This document shows, piece by piece, positions 1 through 5,292 of a DNA stretch of 8,693 bases (positions within the stretch are counted from its first letter, which is position 1; each line of letters opens with the position of its first letter). Position numbers and translations under genes: made by a program. Source of the DNA: Pseudomonadota bacterium (GTDB lineage: Bacteria; Desulfobacterota; Desulfovibrionia; Desulfovibrionales; Desulfovibrionaceae); the NCBI GenBank assembly GCA_023417745.1, contig JAEZEM010000246.1, forward strand, positions 1-8,693, read 5' to 3'. The notes below the pieces were generated by a model, which was not told the DNA's origin, did not search any database, and saw only the letters and a list, made by a program, of their open reading frames with translations.

Positions 1-70
1 CGGGCCGGTCCTGGGGCTGGCCGCCGAGCCGCTAAACGCCATTGCCGCCCGCGTCTGGCCGGGCCTCTAA
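1..70 (+). CDS. C-terminal end of an upstream complex I subunit (probably NuoM), partial
   Basis: Only the last 22 codons and a TAA stop (68-70) lie in the window; the gene begins upstream. The readable tail ends in ARVWPGL, with an AEPLNAI segment before it, a hydrophobic end of the sort that closes antiporter-like subunits. In most bacterial nuo operons nuoM directly precedes nuoN, and the next gene here is nuoN 12 bp downstream, so NuoM is the best guess. The identification rests on position, because 22 residues are too few to classify. It could also be another antiporter-like subunit such as an NuoL paralogue. Confidence 0.6.
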   Translation, partial: GPVLGLAAEPLNAIAARVWPGL

Positions 71-82
71 GCGAGGAACGTC

Positions 83-1471
83 ATGAGCGCCTTTGTCGTC
101 GCCTATTTCCCCCACCTCTGCCTGGCCTTCGGCGGACTCCTCGTCTTGTGCCTGTCCATGCTCCGGTCCGTGCCGACCGGCTTTTACCCCGCCACCGCTG
201 CCCTGTTCGCCGCCCTGCCCGGGCTGTGGGCCGTGGCCGGCCCCCAAGGCGGCAGCCCCATCGCCTGCTTCTACGCTGGCCTGCTTTCCGTCATCGCCCT
301 GGCGACCATTTGCCTGCTGGCCCGCTACGCCGCCCGCCGGGGCTTTGCCGGCGACGCCCTCTACGGCCTGCTCCTGTGGTCGGCCTTGGGGATGCTCCTT
401 CTCGCCGACGCCGACAACTGGATCATGCTGGCCGTGGGGCTGGAGCTGGCCTCGCTGTGCCTCTACGCCATGATCGCCGCCCGCCTGGACGACAACCTGG
501 GCACGGAAGCGGCGCTCAAGTATTTCCTGCCCGGGGCCATGGCCCTGGCCGTGCTCCTTTTCGGCATGGCGCTTCTCTACGCCGCCTCCGGCTCCATGGA
601 GATCGCCGCCTCCCTGGCCGCGCCCGGCCCCCTGACCGCCGCCGGTCTGGCCCTGGTCCTGGTCGGCGTGGGATTTAAGCTGTCCCTGGCCCCGGTGCAC
701 CTCTGGACGCCCGACGTCTACCAGGGCACGCCGGCTCCGGTGGCCGCCTTCCTGTCCTCGGGGTCCAAGGCCGCCGCCGCCGCCGCCCTGCTCCATGTCT
801 GTTCGGAAGTCTCGCCTGAGGCCAAGGAACTGCTCTGGCCGGCCCTGGCCGTGGGCGCCGGCCTGACCATGGCCGTGGGCAATCTCGGGGCCGTGGCCCA
901 GGGCAGCGTCAAGCGCCTGCTCGCCTATTCCTCCATCGCCCAGATGGGCTACATCCTCATGGCCGCCATGGCCGTCAACGACGGCGGCGGCGAGGCGGCG
1001 CTGTTCTACCTGGCCGCCTTCGCGCTCATGGATCTGGCCGCCTTCGGCGCGGTGGGCGCGCTGTCGGCCGAGATCGGCGACCGCGACGACATCGCCGCCT
1101 ACCGGGGCCTGGGCTACGTCCATCCCTGGCGGGCCGGCGTCCTGGCCATCGGTCTGGCCTCCCTGGCCGGCCTGCCGCCCACGGCCGGTTTCGTCGGCAA
1201 GTTCCTGGTCTTTGGCGCGGCCCTGTCGGCCGGCTATGTCGGGCTGGCGGTGTTCGGCATCGTCACGGCCGTGGTCGGCGTGTTCTATGCGCTGCGCCTG
1301 CTGGCCGCGCTCTACATGCGGGAGTCGCTCATCGCCCACCCGGCCGTCGTTGGCGCGACCGGCCCGGCCGGAACCCTGGCCCTTGGCGTCATGGCCGCCG
1401 GCTTGGTTGGCCTCGGGCTGTTTCCCCAGACGCTGCTCGGGGCCATCGCCGCCCTTTTCGGCGGCGCATAG
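83..1471 (+). CDS. nuoN: NADH-quinone oxidoreductase subunit N (NuoN), complete
   Basis: Membrane subunit of respiratory complex I, one of the three antiporter-like proton-pumping subunits. The 462-residue product is hydrophobic along nearly its whole length, as expected for about 14 transmembrane helices. Visible landmarks are GLELASLCLYAM with Glu121 (119-130), Lys146 before YFLPGA, the family signature GFKLSLAPVHLWTPDVYQG with Lys199 (197-215), Lys229 in SSGSKA, VKRLLAYSSIAQMGY (276-290) and GLPPTAGFVGKF with Lys373 (363-374). From memory these match the buried Glu/Lys proton-path residues of the family. It is somewhat shorter than E. coli NuoN (about 485 aa). The ATG at 83 lies 12 bp after the preceding stop, with a GAGG ribosome binding site at 73-76. 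It is last in its operon: AT-rich unrelated DNA follows. I see nothing broken in it. Confidence 0.96.
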   Translation: MSAFVVAYFPHLCLAFGGLLVLCLSMLRSVPTGFYPATAALFAALPGLWAVAGPQGGSPIACFYAGLLSVIALATICLLARYAARRGFAGDALYGLLLWSALGMLLLADADNWIMLAVGLELASLCLYAMIAARLDDNLGTEAALKYFLPGAMALAVLLFGMALLYAASGSMEIAASLAAPGPLTAAGLALVLVGVGFKLSLAPVHLWTPDVYQGTPAPVAAFLSSGSKAAAAAALLHVCSEVSPEAKELLWPALAVGAGLTMAVGNLGAVAQGSVKRLLAYSSIAQMGYILMAAMAVNDGGGEAALFYLAAFALMDLAAFGAVGALSAEIGDRDDIAAYRGLGYVHPWRAGVLAIGLASLAGLPPTAGFVGKFLVFGAALSAGYVGLAVFGIVTAVVGVFYALRLLAALYMRESLIAHPAVVGATGPAGTLALGVMAAGLVGLGLFPQTLLGAIAALFGGA

Positions 1472-1483
1472 GGCCGCGCGGCC
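1472..1483. repeat. 12-bp GC palindrome directly after nuoN
   Basis: GGCCGCGCGGCC, perfectly self-complementary, begins at the base after the nuoN stop. There is no T run after it, so it is not a textbook terminator by itself. It may help protect or end the nuo mRNA together with the larger hairpin at 1536-1564. This is inference. Confidence 0.35.
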
Positions 1484-1490
1484 TTGCCGC

Positions 1491-1523
1491 CCCCCCAAGC
1501 TACCCCCCAAGCTCCCCCCCAAG
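1491..1523 (+). repeat. Three tandem C-tract units
   Basis: Three consecutive units are readable: CCCCCCAAGCTA (1491-1502), CCCCCCAAGCT (1503-1513) and CCCCCCCAAGT (1514-1524). Each is a C6-7 tract followed by AAG. They lie between nuoN and a hairpin, outside any gene I accept. Unit lengths of 12 and 11 bp and the homopolymer tracts suggest slippage. Function unknown. Confidence 0.7.
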
Positions 1524-1532
1524 TCGGCCACG

Positions 1533-1566
1533 AAAAAGGGCCTGCGAATCTCTCGCAGACCCTTGT
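1533..1566. terminator. Hairpin at the end of the nuo operon, terminator candidate
   Basis: AAGGG (1536-1540) pairs with CCCTT (1560-1564), a C/A mismatch follows, then CTGCGA (1542-1547) pairs with TCGCAG (1553-1558) around the loop ATCTC. Five A residues (1533-1537) precede the stem, so read on the minus strand it is a stem followed by TTTTT, a canonical intrinsic terminator. Read on the plus strand, for nuo, it is followed by GTAACAACTT, a poor T tract. It may have been bidirectional originally. The AT-rich region starts right after it. Confidence 0.5.
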
Positions 1567-1795
1567 AACAACTTCGGTCAAAGCCGAATGCCCAGCCCAC
1601 TGACGCCCTACCTCTACTAAATCTATTGAAATAATTTGGTATTCTTGAAGATCGAATAAGCCCGGCCGGACAAAATCGATCTTCTCAAGACATTCTTGAT
1701 TCTCCAATAGTTATCCAACTCCGGCGGTTATCCGGGCCGAAGAACCATGTTTCAGTAAAGTCCACCTTAATTGAATTAAATTCCAGGCAGCTCAC
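1567..1795. other. AT-rich intergenic region upstream of the small-gene cassette
   Basis: This stretch separates nuoN from the small genes. I see no gene in it on either strand: frames are short, starts lack ribosome binding sites, and the only longer minus-strand frame runs through the terminator hairpin. It holds a small hairpin TTCGG/CCGAA (1573-1588), the inverted-repeat cluster at 1643-1699, and two direct GTTATCC copies (1710-1716 and 1727-1733). Base composition drops sharply from that of nuoN, pointing to foreign origin. Confidence 0.6.
1643..1699. repeat. Nested inverted-repeat cluster (TCTTGA / TCAAGA)
   Basis: The left arm TCTTGAAGATCGA (1643-1655) is complementary to the right arm TCGATCTTCTCAAGA (1676-1690), apart from two extra bases in the right arm. 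The arms are separated by 20 nt that contain the palindrome CCGGCCGG. The right arm overlaps a second small dyad, CAAGA-cat-TCTTG (1686-1698). TCTTGA therefore occurs in direct orientation at 1643 and 1694 and inverted at 1685. It could be a protein-binding site (operator or recombination site) or an RNA hairpin; nothing in the sequence decides this. Confidence 0.6.
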
Positions 1796-1814
1796 AAAGG
1801 AGATATCTATGTAA
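1796..1814 (+). promoter_or_regulatory. Strong ribosome binding site followed by start-stop AUG-UAA
   Basis: AAAGGAG (1796-1802) is a near-perfect Shine-Dalgarno sequence, and six bases later lies ATG (1809-1811), followed at once by TAA (1812-1814). The same frame is then open, AT-rich, for 24 codons to a TGA near 1887. Either this is a minimal start-stop element in the leader of the downstream genes, where it could hold or recycle ribosomes, or it is the relic of a small gene destroyed by a mutation in codon 2. If transcription starts near the candidate promoter at 1854, the element lies outside that transcript. Confidence 0.4.
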
Positions 1815-1853
1815 ATCATTAAAAATATTGAATATAAATTTTATAAAAATCTA

Positions 1854-1882
1854 TTGACAATAGACAAGTCCAGGAACATCTT
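1854..1882 (+). promoter_or_regulatory. Candidate sigma-70 promoter for the small-gene pair
   Basis: TTGACA (1854-1859) is a perfect -35 hexamer, set in a strongly AT-rich stretch (about 1815-1860). At 17 bp spacing the -10 would be CATCTT (1877-1882), which matches the consensus at only half its positions. A better -10-like hexamer, TACAAT (1895-1900), has no -35 at suitable spacing. It is the most promoter-like sequence before the gene at 1916, but is unproven. Confidence 0.35.
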
Positions 1883-1915
1883 CTGAACAACTCCTACAAT
1901 AAGGTGGCATTTAAG

Positions 1916-2182
1916 ATGAAAAGCGATACCTATACCGTGAAAGACTTGGAAGACGATGTTTGGCGAGTTGAACAGTTACGAATAATAGTAAGAGCGCCCA
2001 AGAATAGCGTTACCCCAGTATATGACTATAAAAGAGCTGCTGCGAATGACACAACTATCCAAGAATTTAAGAAAAATAGGCTTAACACTGTTATCTCACA
2101 GTGTGAATATGTAATTTTAAACGGTGACCTAGAAGAACCCCACGGCAAGACAAAACTTTCATCTATTCGGTCCTCATACTAA
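1916..2182 (+). CDS. Hypothetical small protein, first gene of the AT-rich cassette
   Basis: I do not recognise this 88-residue protein. The ATG at 1916 is chosen because AAGGTGG (1901-1907) sits nine bases before it; the in-frame GTG at 1904 lies inside that ribosome binding site. The product is soluble, without signal peptide, membrane segment or cysteine cluster (one Cys). It reads as a compact domain: an acidic start (KDLEDDVW), a strand-like stretch (VEQLRIIVRAP), Tyr/Asp/Lys-rich VYDYKRAA, a helix (IQEFKKNRLN), then strand-like YVILNG and a polar tail (LEEPHGKTKLSSIRSSY). It uses AT-rich codons rare in the neighbouring genes (ATA, AGA, TTA, AAT), a sign of horizontal origin. The next gene starts 11 bp after its stop, so the two are very likely co-transcribed. 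A phage or defence-island origin is possible but not shown. Confidence 0.75.
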   Translation: MKSDTYTVKDLEDDVWRVEQLRIIVRAPKNSVTPVYDYKRAAANDTTIQEFKKNRLNTVISQCEYVILNGDLEEPHGKTKLSSIRSSY

Positions 2183-2193
2183 GGAGGCAGGCC

Positions 2194-2415
2194 ATGTCGA
2201 AGGTTGTCAAAATCTCAAAGCATCAACGCAATAAACTTCGCGACACCAAAAGCACTGACTCTTGGTGCTCCAAACTACTTCTTCCAGATGGAAGATTTTG
2301 TTCTGGTGCGGCAGCTCGCGAAGCTAGACTTAAAGCTGTTGGCGGGGTTGAAGAATTGCTTCGAGCCACGCTAGAGAATGCTAACGCATTAGTTCGTGGC
2401 CGACGCTCTGGCTGA
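2194..2415 (+). CDS. Hypothetical small basic protein, second gene of the AT-rich cassette
   Basis: I do not recognise this 73-residue protein. The ATG at 2194 follows a perfect AAGGAGG ribosome binding site (2181-2187) that overlaps the stop of the preceding gene, so efficient and probably coupled translation is expected. The N-terminus is strongly basic (SKVVKISKHQRNKLRDTK). Two cysteines, in SWCSKLLLPDGRFCSG, are 11 residues apart, too few for a zinc site alone. The C-terminal half is Ala/Leu/Glu-rich and likely helical (REARLKAVGGVEELLRATL), ending in RGRRSG. A basic head plus a helix would suit nucleic-acid or partner binding, but that is only suggestive. With the gene before it, it could form an antitoxin-toxin or anti-phage pair; no family signature supports this. 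Confidence 0.72.
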   Translation: MSKVVKISKHQRNKLRDTKSTDSWCSKLLLPDGRFCSGAAAREARLKAVGGVEELLRATLENANALVRGRRSG

Positions 2416-2614
2416 CACTGGTCTGTAGAGACGCTCAAGTGCTGTCAATGTCTTGACAGACATTGATTACTGGGTCTCGCGTCTTAAGTGTCCTGTCTAG
2501 TTTCTTTAGCCTAGGTGTCTTTCGGGTAAAGTGACCGAGTGGCCGTAGGCCCGGGGAGCATGGCGAGGACAAGCAGGTGCGAGCTAACGCTTAGTCTTCG
2601 ATGAGTGGATTATA
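2416..2614 (+). other. Long 3' region of the small-gene pair with possible RNA structure
   Basis: No gene is visible in these 199 bases, but several local stems are: a hairpin at 2445-2466 (separate entry), GGCC-gta-GGCC (2541-2551), and GAC-AAGC (2568-2574) pairing with GCTT-A-GTC (2589-2596) with one bulged A. GC content is higher than in the two small genes. Together with the terminator-like stem at 2615-2658 this could be a structured untranslated region or a small RNA of about 200 nt. I match it to no known RNA family. Confidence 0.35.
2445..2466. repeat. Perfect 9-bp hairpin after the second small gene
   Basis: TCAATGTCT (2445-2453) and AGACATTGA (2458-2466) are exact reverse complements around the loop TGAC. 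No T run follows, so it is not a canonical terminator. It could be a protein-binding dyad or a stabilising 3' stem of the small-gene mRNA. Confidence 0.65.
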
Positions 2615-2658
2615 GGCGGCCTCCTTCCTACTGTAGGTGGCCGCCCAGTATTCTTTTT
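2615..2658 (+). terminator. Probable intrinsic terminator of the AT-rich cassette
   Basis: GGCGGCC (2615-2621) pairs with GGCCGCC (2639-2645), with an inner stem CCTA/TAGG (2627-2630 and 2634-2637). TTCTTTTT (2651-2658) follows five bases later. The stem and T run point to plus-strand termination, about 200 nt after the last small gene. The gap between stem and T run is longer than ideal. Confidence 0.55.
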
Positions 2659-2845
2659 ACATCAGAGGCTTTTCATAATGCTTGTCTGGATTGACCAGAA
2701 CAAGAGCCGCCGACCCTCTGCATCCTGCCAAATGGAGCGGAGTATCCTGACCTGATATTCTTAAGAATTTAGCATTATTTTACTATGTTAGCTGCATGTA
2801 ACACACGCATCATGCTCCCAAAGCAAGACGCCCGACGCCCTTCCC
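2659..2845. other. Intergenic region between the cassette and the LOG-like gene
   Basis: No gene is seen. It contains a perfect 12-bp palindrome ATTCTTAAGAAT (2757-2768) and a TGTTA/TAACA dyad around a central TGCA (2786-2803), both in AT-rich DNA. It is also the 3' flank of the minus-strand LOG-like gene. No clear terminator for that gene is visible: the TGTTA dyad is followed on the minus strand by an A-rich, not a T-rich, sequence. The AT-rich composition ends near 2815, just before the stop of that gene. Confidence 0.5.
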
Positions 2846-5113
2846 CTACTCCCCTTCCAGCGCTTCCTCGATGTAGGGCGGGATGGGCACGCCGGCCTTC
2901 TTGAGGTTGTCCCGGGCAAAGCGCACCCGGTCGAAGGCGATGCCGTGCTCGCGCCAGTAGGCGGCCGGGTCGTCCACGAAGGCGGCCATGACGGCGTAGC
3001 CTTCCTCGTAAGCCCGCACCTCGTGACAGCAGTTGGCCACCCAGCGCGGCCCAAGCGGGCCAAGGGTCTGGCCGCCGCCGGCCAGATCGCTGGTCAGCGT
3101 CTCGAACTGGCGCAGGGTATCGCGCCAGAACGGCTCGCCGCCGCGCCCCAGGCCCAGCGGATCAATGAAGATGTAGGGCGCGGGCAGGCACTGGCCGATC
3201 TTTAAAAAGGTCAGCGCCATGTTCACCTCGTAGCTCGTGCCGAAGCCGCCGAGGTTGAAGATCTTAAATAGCGAGCGCCGGTCCAGGATGTCTTGGCGGG
3301 TGTTCATGGCCAAGTTGGTGAACTGGGCCACGGCCTCGGGCGCGAAATTGGGCGTCTGGCCGATCTCCTCGGCGTCGATGCCCACGCCCATGCGGAAAAT
3401 GCCCAGCTCCGCCGCCGCGTCGTCCACGATGCGCATGACCCCCGGCCCCGAGCCGTGGGCCACGGCAAAGCCCTCGCCCAGGCGCGGATGGTCGCGCATG
3501 TTTTTAAGGAACGCGGCGATGGGATCGGTCAAGACCGGCCCCAGCACGTCGCAGGCCGACCCGAACATGGCCATGGTGGTGTGGATGCGCGGCAGGCGTT
3601 CGCGACCTTCATGGGTCACCCACAGCCCCCGGAAAAACTCCCGCACCTGGGCCTGGCCGTTTACCTCCAGGAGCATGTAAAAGCGCATCCCCTCGCCTTC
3701 CAGGCGCACCAGCTCTTCATACAGCGTCTGGTCCATGCGGAAATGCGGCAGCCGGCAGGCCTTGCCCGGCTCGCAGCCCATGCCCCGCGAAGCCACCACG
3801 CCAATGCCGTTGCGCTTGAGCACCCGCAAGGTGTCGGCCGGCGGCAAGGCGTCGGACACGAACACCTTGGACAGGTTCTGCTCGCCGCCGACGTACTTGA
3901 GGTCGTCGAGGAACGGCCGCATCCGCTTGGGAATCTCCTCGCCGGTCAGCACGCCCTCGGGCACGTTGCCCCGGGCGTATTCGTAGACCAGCCGCCACTG
4001 GAATTCCCGCAGCCACACGCCCTCCTCCTGCTCCCAGGGGATGGCGATCATCTTGCTGGGCATGAGGATGCGGCCGTAAATGCCGCCCTGGCCCGGATCG
4101 ACGGTGACTTCGTCGAAAAGCGTGCGGGCGACTGAAGGCGTGAAAACGTCGGTGAGGTCGGCGAAATCGACGCCGGCGCCCAGCACCTCGCGGCTGCGGC
4201 CCGGGGCCAGCACCCGCTCGGCCAGTTTGGCCACCTGCCCGTCGGGCGGATAGAGCTTTAAGCGCACGGCCAACCCGTCGGTCTCGGCCGCTTCCTCGCC
4301 GCCGTTATAGAGCTCCACCTGACGCGGCGTGGCGATGCCCGAGGTGCGGATGCCGTCCAGGAGCCGCGAGGCCAGATGGAACACCCCGGCCCGGTTGGTC
4401 GGGCGCTCCAAAAAGGCGGTGAAAGGCCCCAGGGCGATATGCACCGCGCCCACCATAAATTCCTTGGCGGCCAGCAGGGGCGGCAGGCCGCCCGGAGAGA
4501 CGCTCTGGAAAATGCCCAGGCCGTGCTTGCCCTTGACCACCATCTCGGCGAAATTGCGCCCGACGCCCAGGAGCCTGGCGGACAGCACGTAGCGCAAGTT
4601 TTCGAGCACGATCTCCACCACGCCGTCCTCGGCCAGGCTGTGCTTTCGCGGCAACAGCAGCCAGCCGCGCTCCATGGCCTCGGCAATGGCCTCGTGGCCG
4701 ATGGCCGGCCCGCGCGGGATAAAAAGCCGGCCGAAATCCACGCCGTCGGCAGCGCAAAGCCCGCGCAGATCGGCCAGGGATTCGGCCAGCACGGCATTAA
4801 GGGCCGTGACGGCCACCGGCAGCTCCACCGTGCGCGCCGCGTCGGACACCTGCGGCGCTTCGCCGGTCAGATGGATGTCCAGGCCAATGCGGGAATGGCC
4901 GCTGCGGCCGCTTATGTCCATGAAGTCGGTGAGCGGCCGGCTCTCGCGGGCGGCCCGGTCGCGCAGGTCGCGCACCAGGCCGCGCAGCGCGTCGCTGGTG
5001 TGGGAAAACCGCATGACGCCATAGGCCTGGGGCGCGGCAAGCTCGTCGTTGTAACGCACGTCGCCGATGTCCACGAGCTGGCCGTCGCCGGTAATGAGCG
5101 GGGATATGGTCAT
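2846..5113 (-). CDS. Long LOG/PpnN-like (SLOG superfamily) nucleotide-binding protein
   Basis: The 755-residue cytosolic protein carries a Rossmann-like LOG domain at about 511-655. Visible motifs are FGSA (517-520), HGSGPGVM (553-560, cf. GCGPGAM in PpnN), MNTRQ (603-607, at the position of MHERK) and LGGFGTSYE (621-629, cf. PGGxGTxxE). Arg606 is 15 residues before the GG motif's first position, as in the family, and Glu629 is kept, so the two residues linked to N-glycosidic cleavage of nucleoside monophosphates are present. The motif's leading Pro is Leu621. Family enzymes release a base from NMPs or cytokinin nucleotides; a nucleotide-binding role is likely, catalysis possible. Residues 1-510 are unrecognised, without membrane segments. 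Canonical LOG proteins are about 180-220 aa and PpnN about 454, so this is unusually long. The ATG at 5113 has GGAGG 5 bases upstream. The gene is monocistronic here, divergent from the HDOD gene. Confidence 0.85.
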   Translation of the reverse strand: MTISPLITGDGQLVDIGDVRYNDELAAPQAYGVMRFSHTSDALRGLVRDLRDRAARESRPLTDFMDISGRSGHSRIGLDIHLTGEAPQVSDAARTVELPVAVTALNAVLAESLADLRGLCAADGVDFGRLFIPRGPAIGHEAIAEAMERGWLLLPRKHSLAEDGVVEIVLENLRYVLSARLLGVGRNFAEMVVKGKHGLGIFQSVSPGGLPPLLAAKEFMVGAVHIALGPFTAFLERPTNRAGVFHLASRLLDGIRTSGIATPRQVELYNGGEEAAETDGLAVRLKLYPPDGQVAKLAERVLAPGRSREVLGAGVDFADLTDVFTPSVARTLFDEVTVDPGQGGIYGRILMPSKMIAIPWEQEEGVWLREFQWRLVYEYARGNVPEGVLTGEEIPKRMRPFLDDLKYVGGEQNLSKVFVSDALPPADTLRVLKRNGIGVVASRGMGCEPGKACRLPHFRMDQTLYEELVRLEGEGMRFYMLLEVNGQAQVREFFRGLWVTHEGRERLPRIHTTMAMFGSACDVLGPVLTDPIAAFLKNMRDHPRLGEGFAVAHGSGPGVMRIVDDAAAELGIFRMGVGIDAEEIGQTPNFAPEAVAQFTNLAMNTRQDILDRRSLFKIFNLGGFGTSYEVNMALTFLKIGQCLPAPYIFIDPLGLGRGGEPFWRDTLRQFETLTSDLAGGGQTLGPLGPRWVANCCHEVRAYEEGYAVMAAFVDDPAAYWREHGIAFDRVRFARDNLKKAGVPIPPYIEEALEGE

Positions 5114-5292
5114 ATCGCCTCCGGACGGCCCTTATAGGCCATGCCGGCCGACGGGGGAACCCCGAAACGGGTGACCTCTGCCCCTTGCCGCCACGGCCCG
5201 GCGCTGGTAAGGCTTGGCAAAGGCTGACTTTCCCCGGGATCGGCCCGGAGCGCACTTCCGCCGCCGGCCGCCGCCGGCACAAGGGACGGCCC
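5114..5292. promoter_or_regulatory. Divergent intergenic region of the LOG-like and HDOD genes
   Basis: This 179-bp gap must hold the promoters of both divergent genes. Only weak candidates are visible: TATAAG on the minus strand (plus-strand CTTATA at 5131-5136) as a -10 for the LOG-like gene, without a good -35. I looked for sigma-54 GG-N10-GC elements and saw no convincing one. AAGGGA (5281-5286) is the ribosome binding site that fixes the HDOD start at 5293. Confidence 0.4.

Noticed and set aside
32..1600. Long open frame (522 codons) on the minus strand opposite nuoN
   Set aside because: Its translation is a Gly/Gln/His-rich low-complexity string, typical of the antisense of GC-rich genes, and nuoN is unmistakable on the other strand.
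1312..1707. Minus-strand frame whose AT-rich part looks somewhat protein-like
   Set aside because: Its start would be a TTG without a ribosome binding site, and it runs through the terminator hairpin and C-tract repeats into antisense nuoN.
1710..1733. Two GTTATCC copies resembling DnaA boxes
   Set aside because: The best copy (TTATCCAAC) matches the 9-mer at 7 positions, the other fewer; no replication gene or unwinding region supports an origin.
1904..1915. GTG at 1904 as the start of the first small gene
   Set aside because: The GTG lies within AAGGTGG, which is well placed as ribosome binding site for the ATG at 1916; nothing suitable precedes the GTG.
2531..2596. tRNA-like stretch (GTGACCGAGTGGCC resembles a Ser/Leu D-arm)
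   Set aside because: No acceptor stem, anticodon arm or GTTCGAATC-type T-loop can be folded around it.
3293..5137. Plus-strand open frames opposite the LOG-like gene (3293-4135 and 4376-5137)
   Set aside because: They are His/Gln/Gly-rich antisense translations of a gene with clear family motifs.
5185..5292. TTG at 5185 as an earlier start of the HDOD gene
   Set aside because: It would add 36 unconserved Arg/Pro-rich residues; the ATG at 5293 has its own AAGGGA and begins the conserved module.
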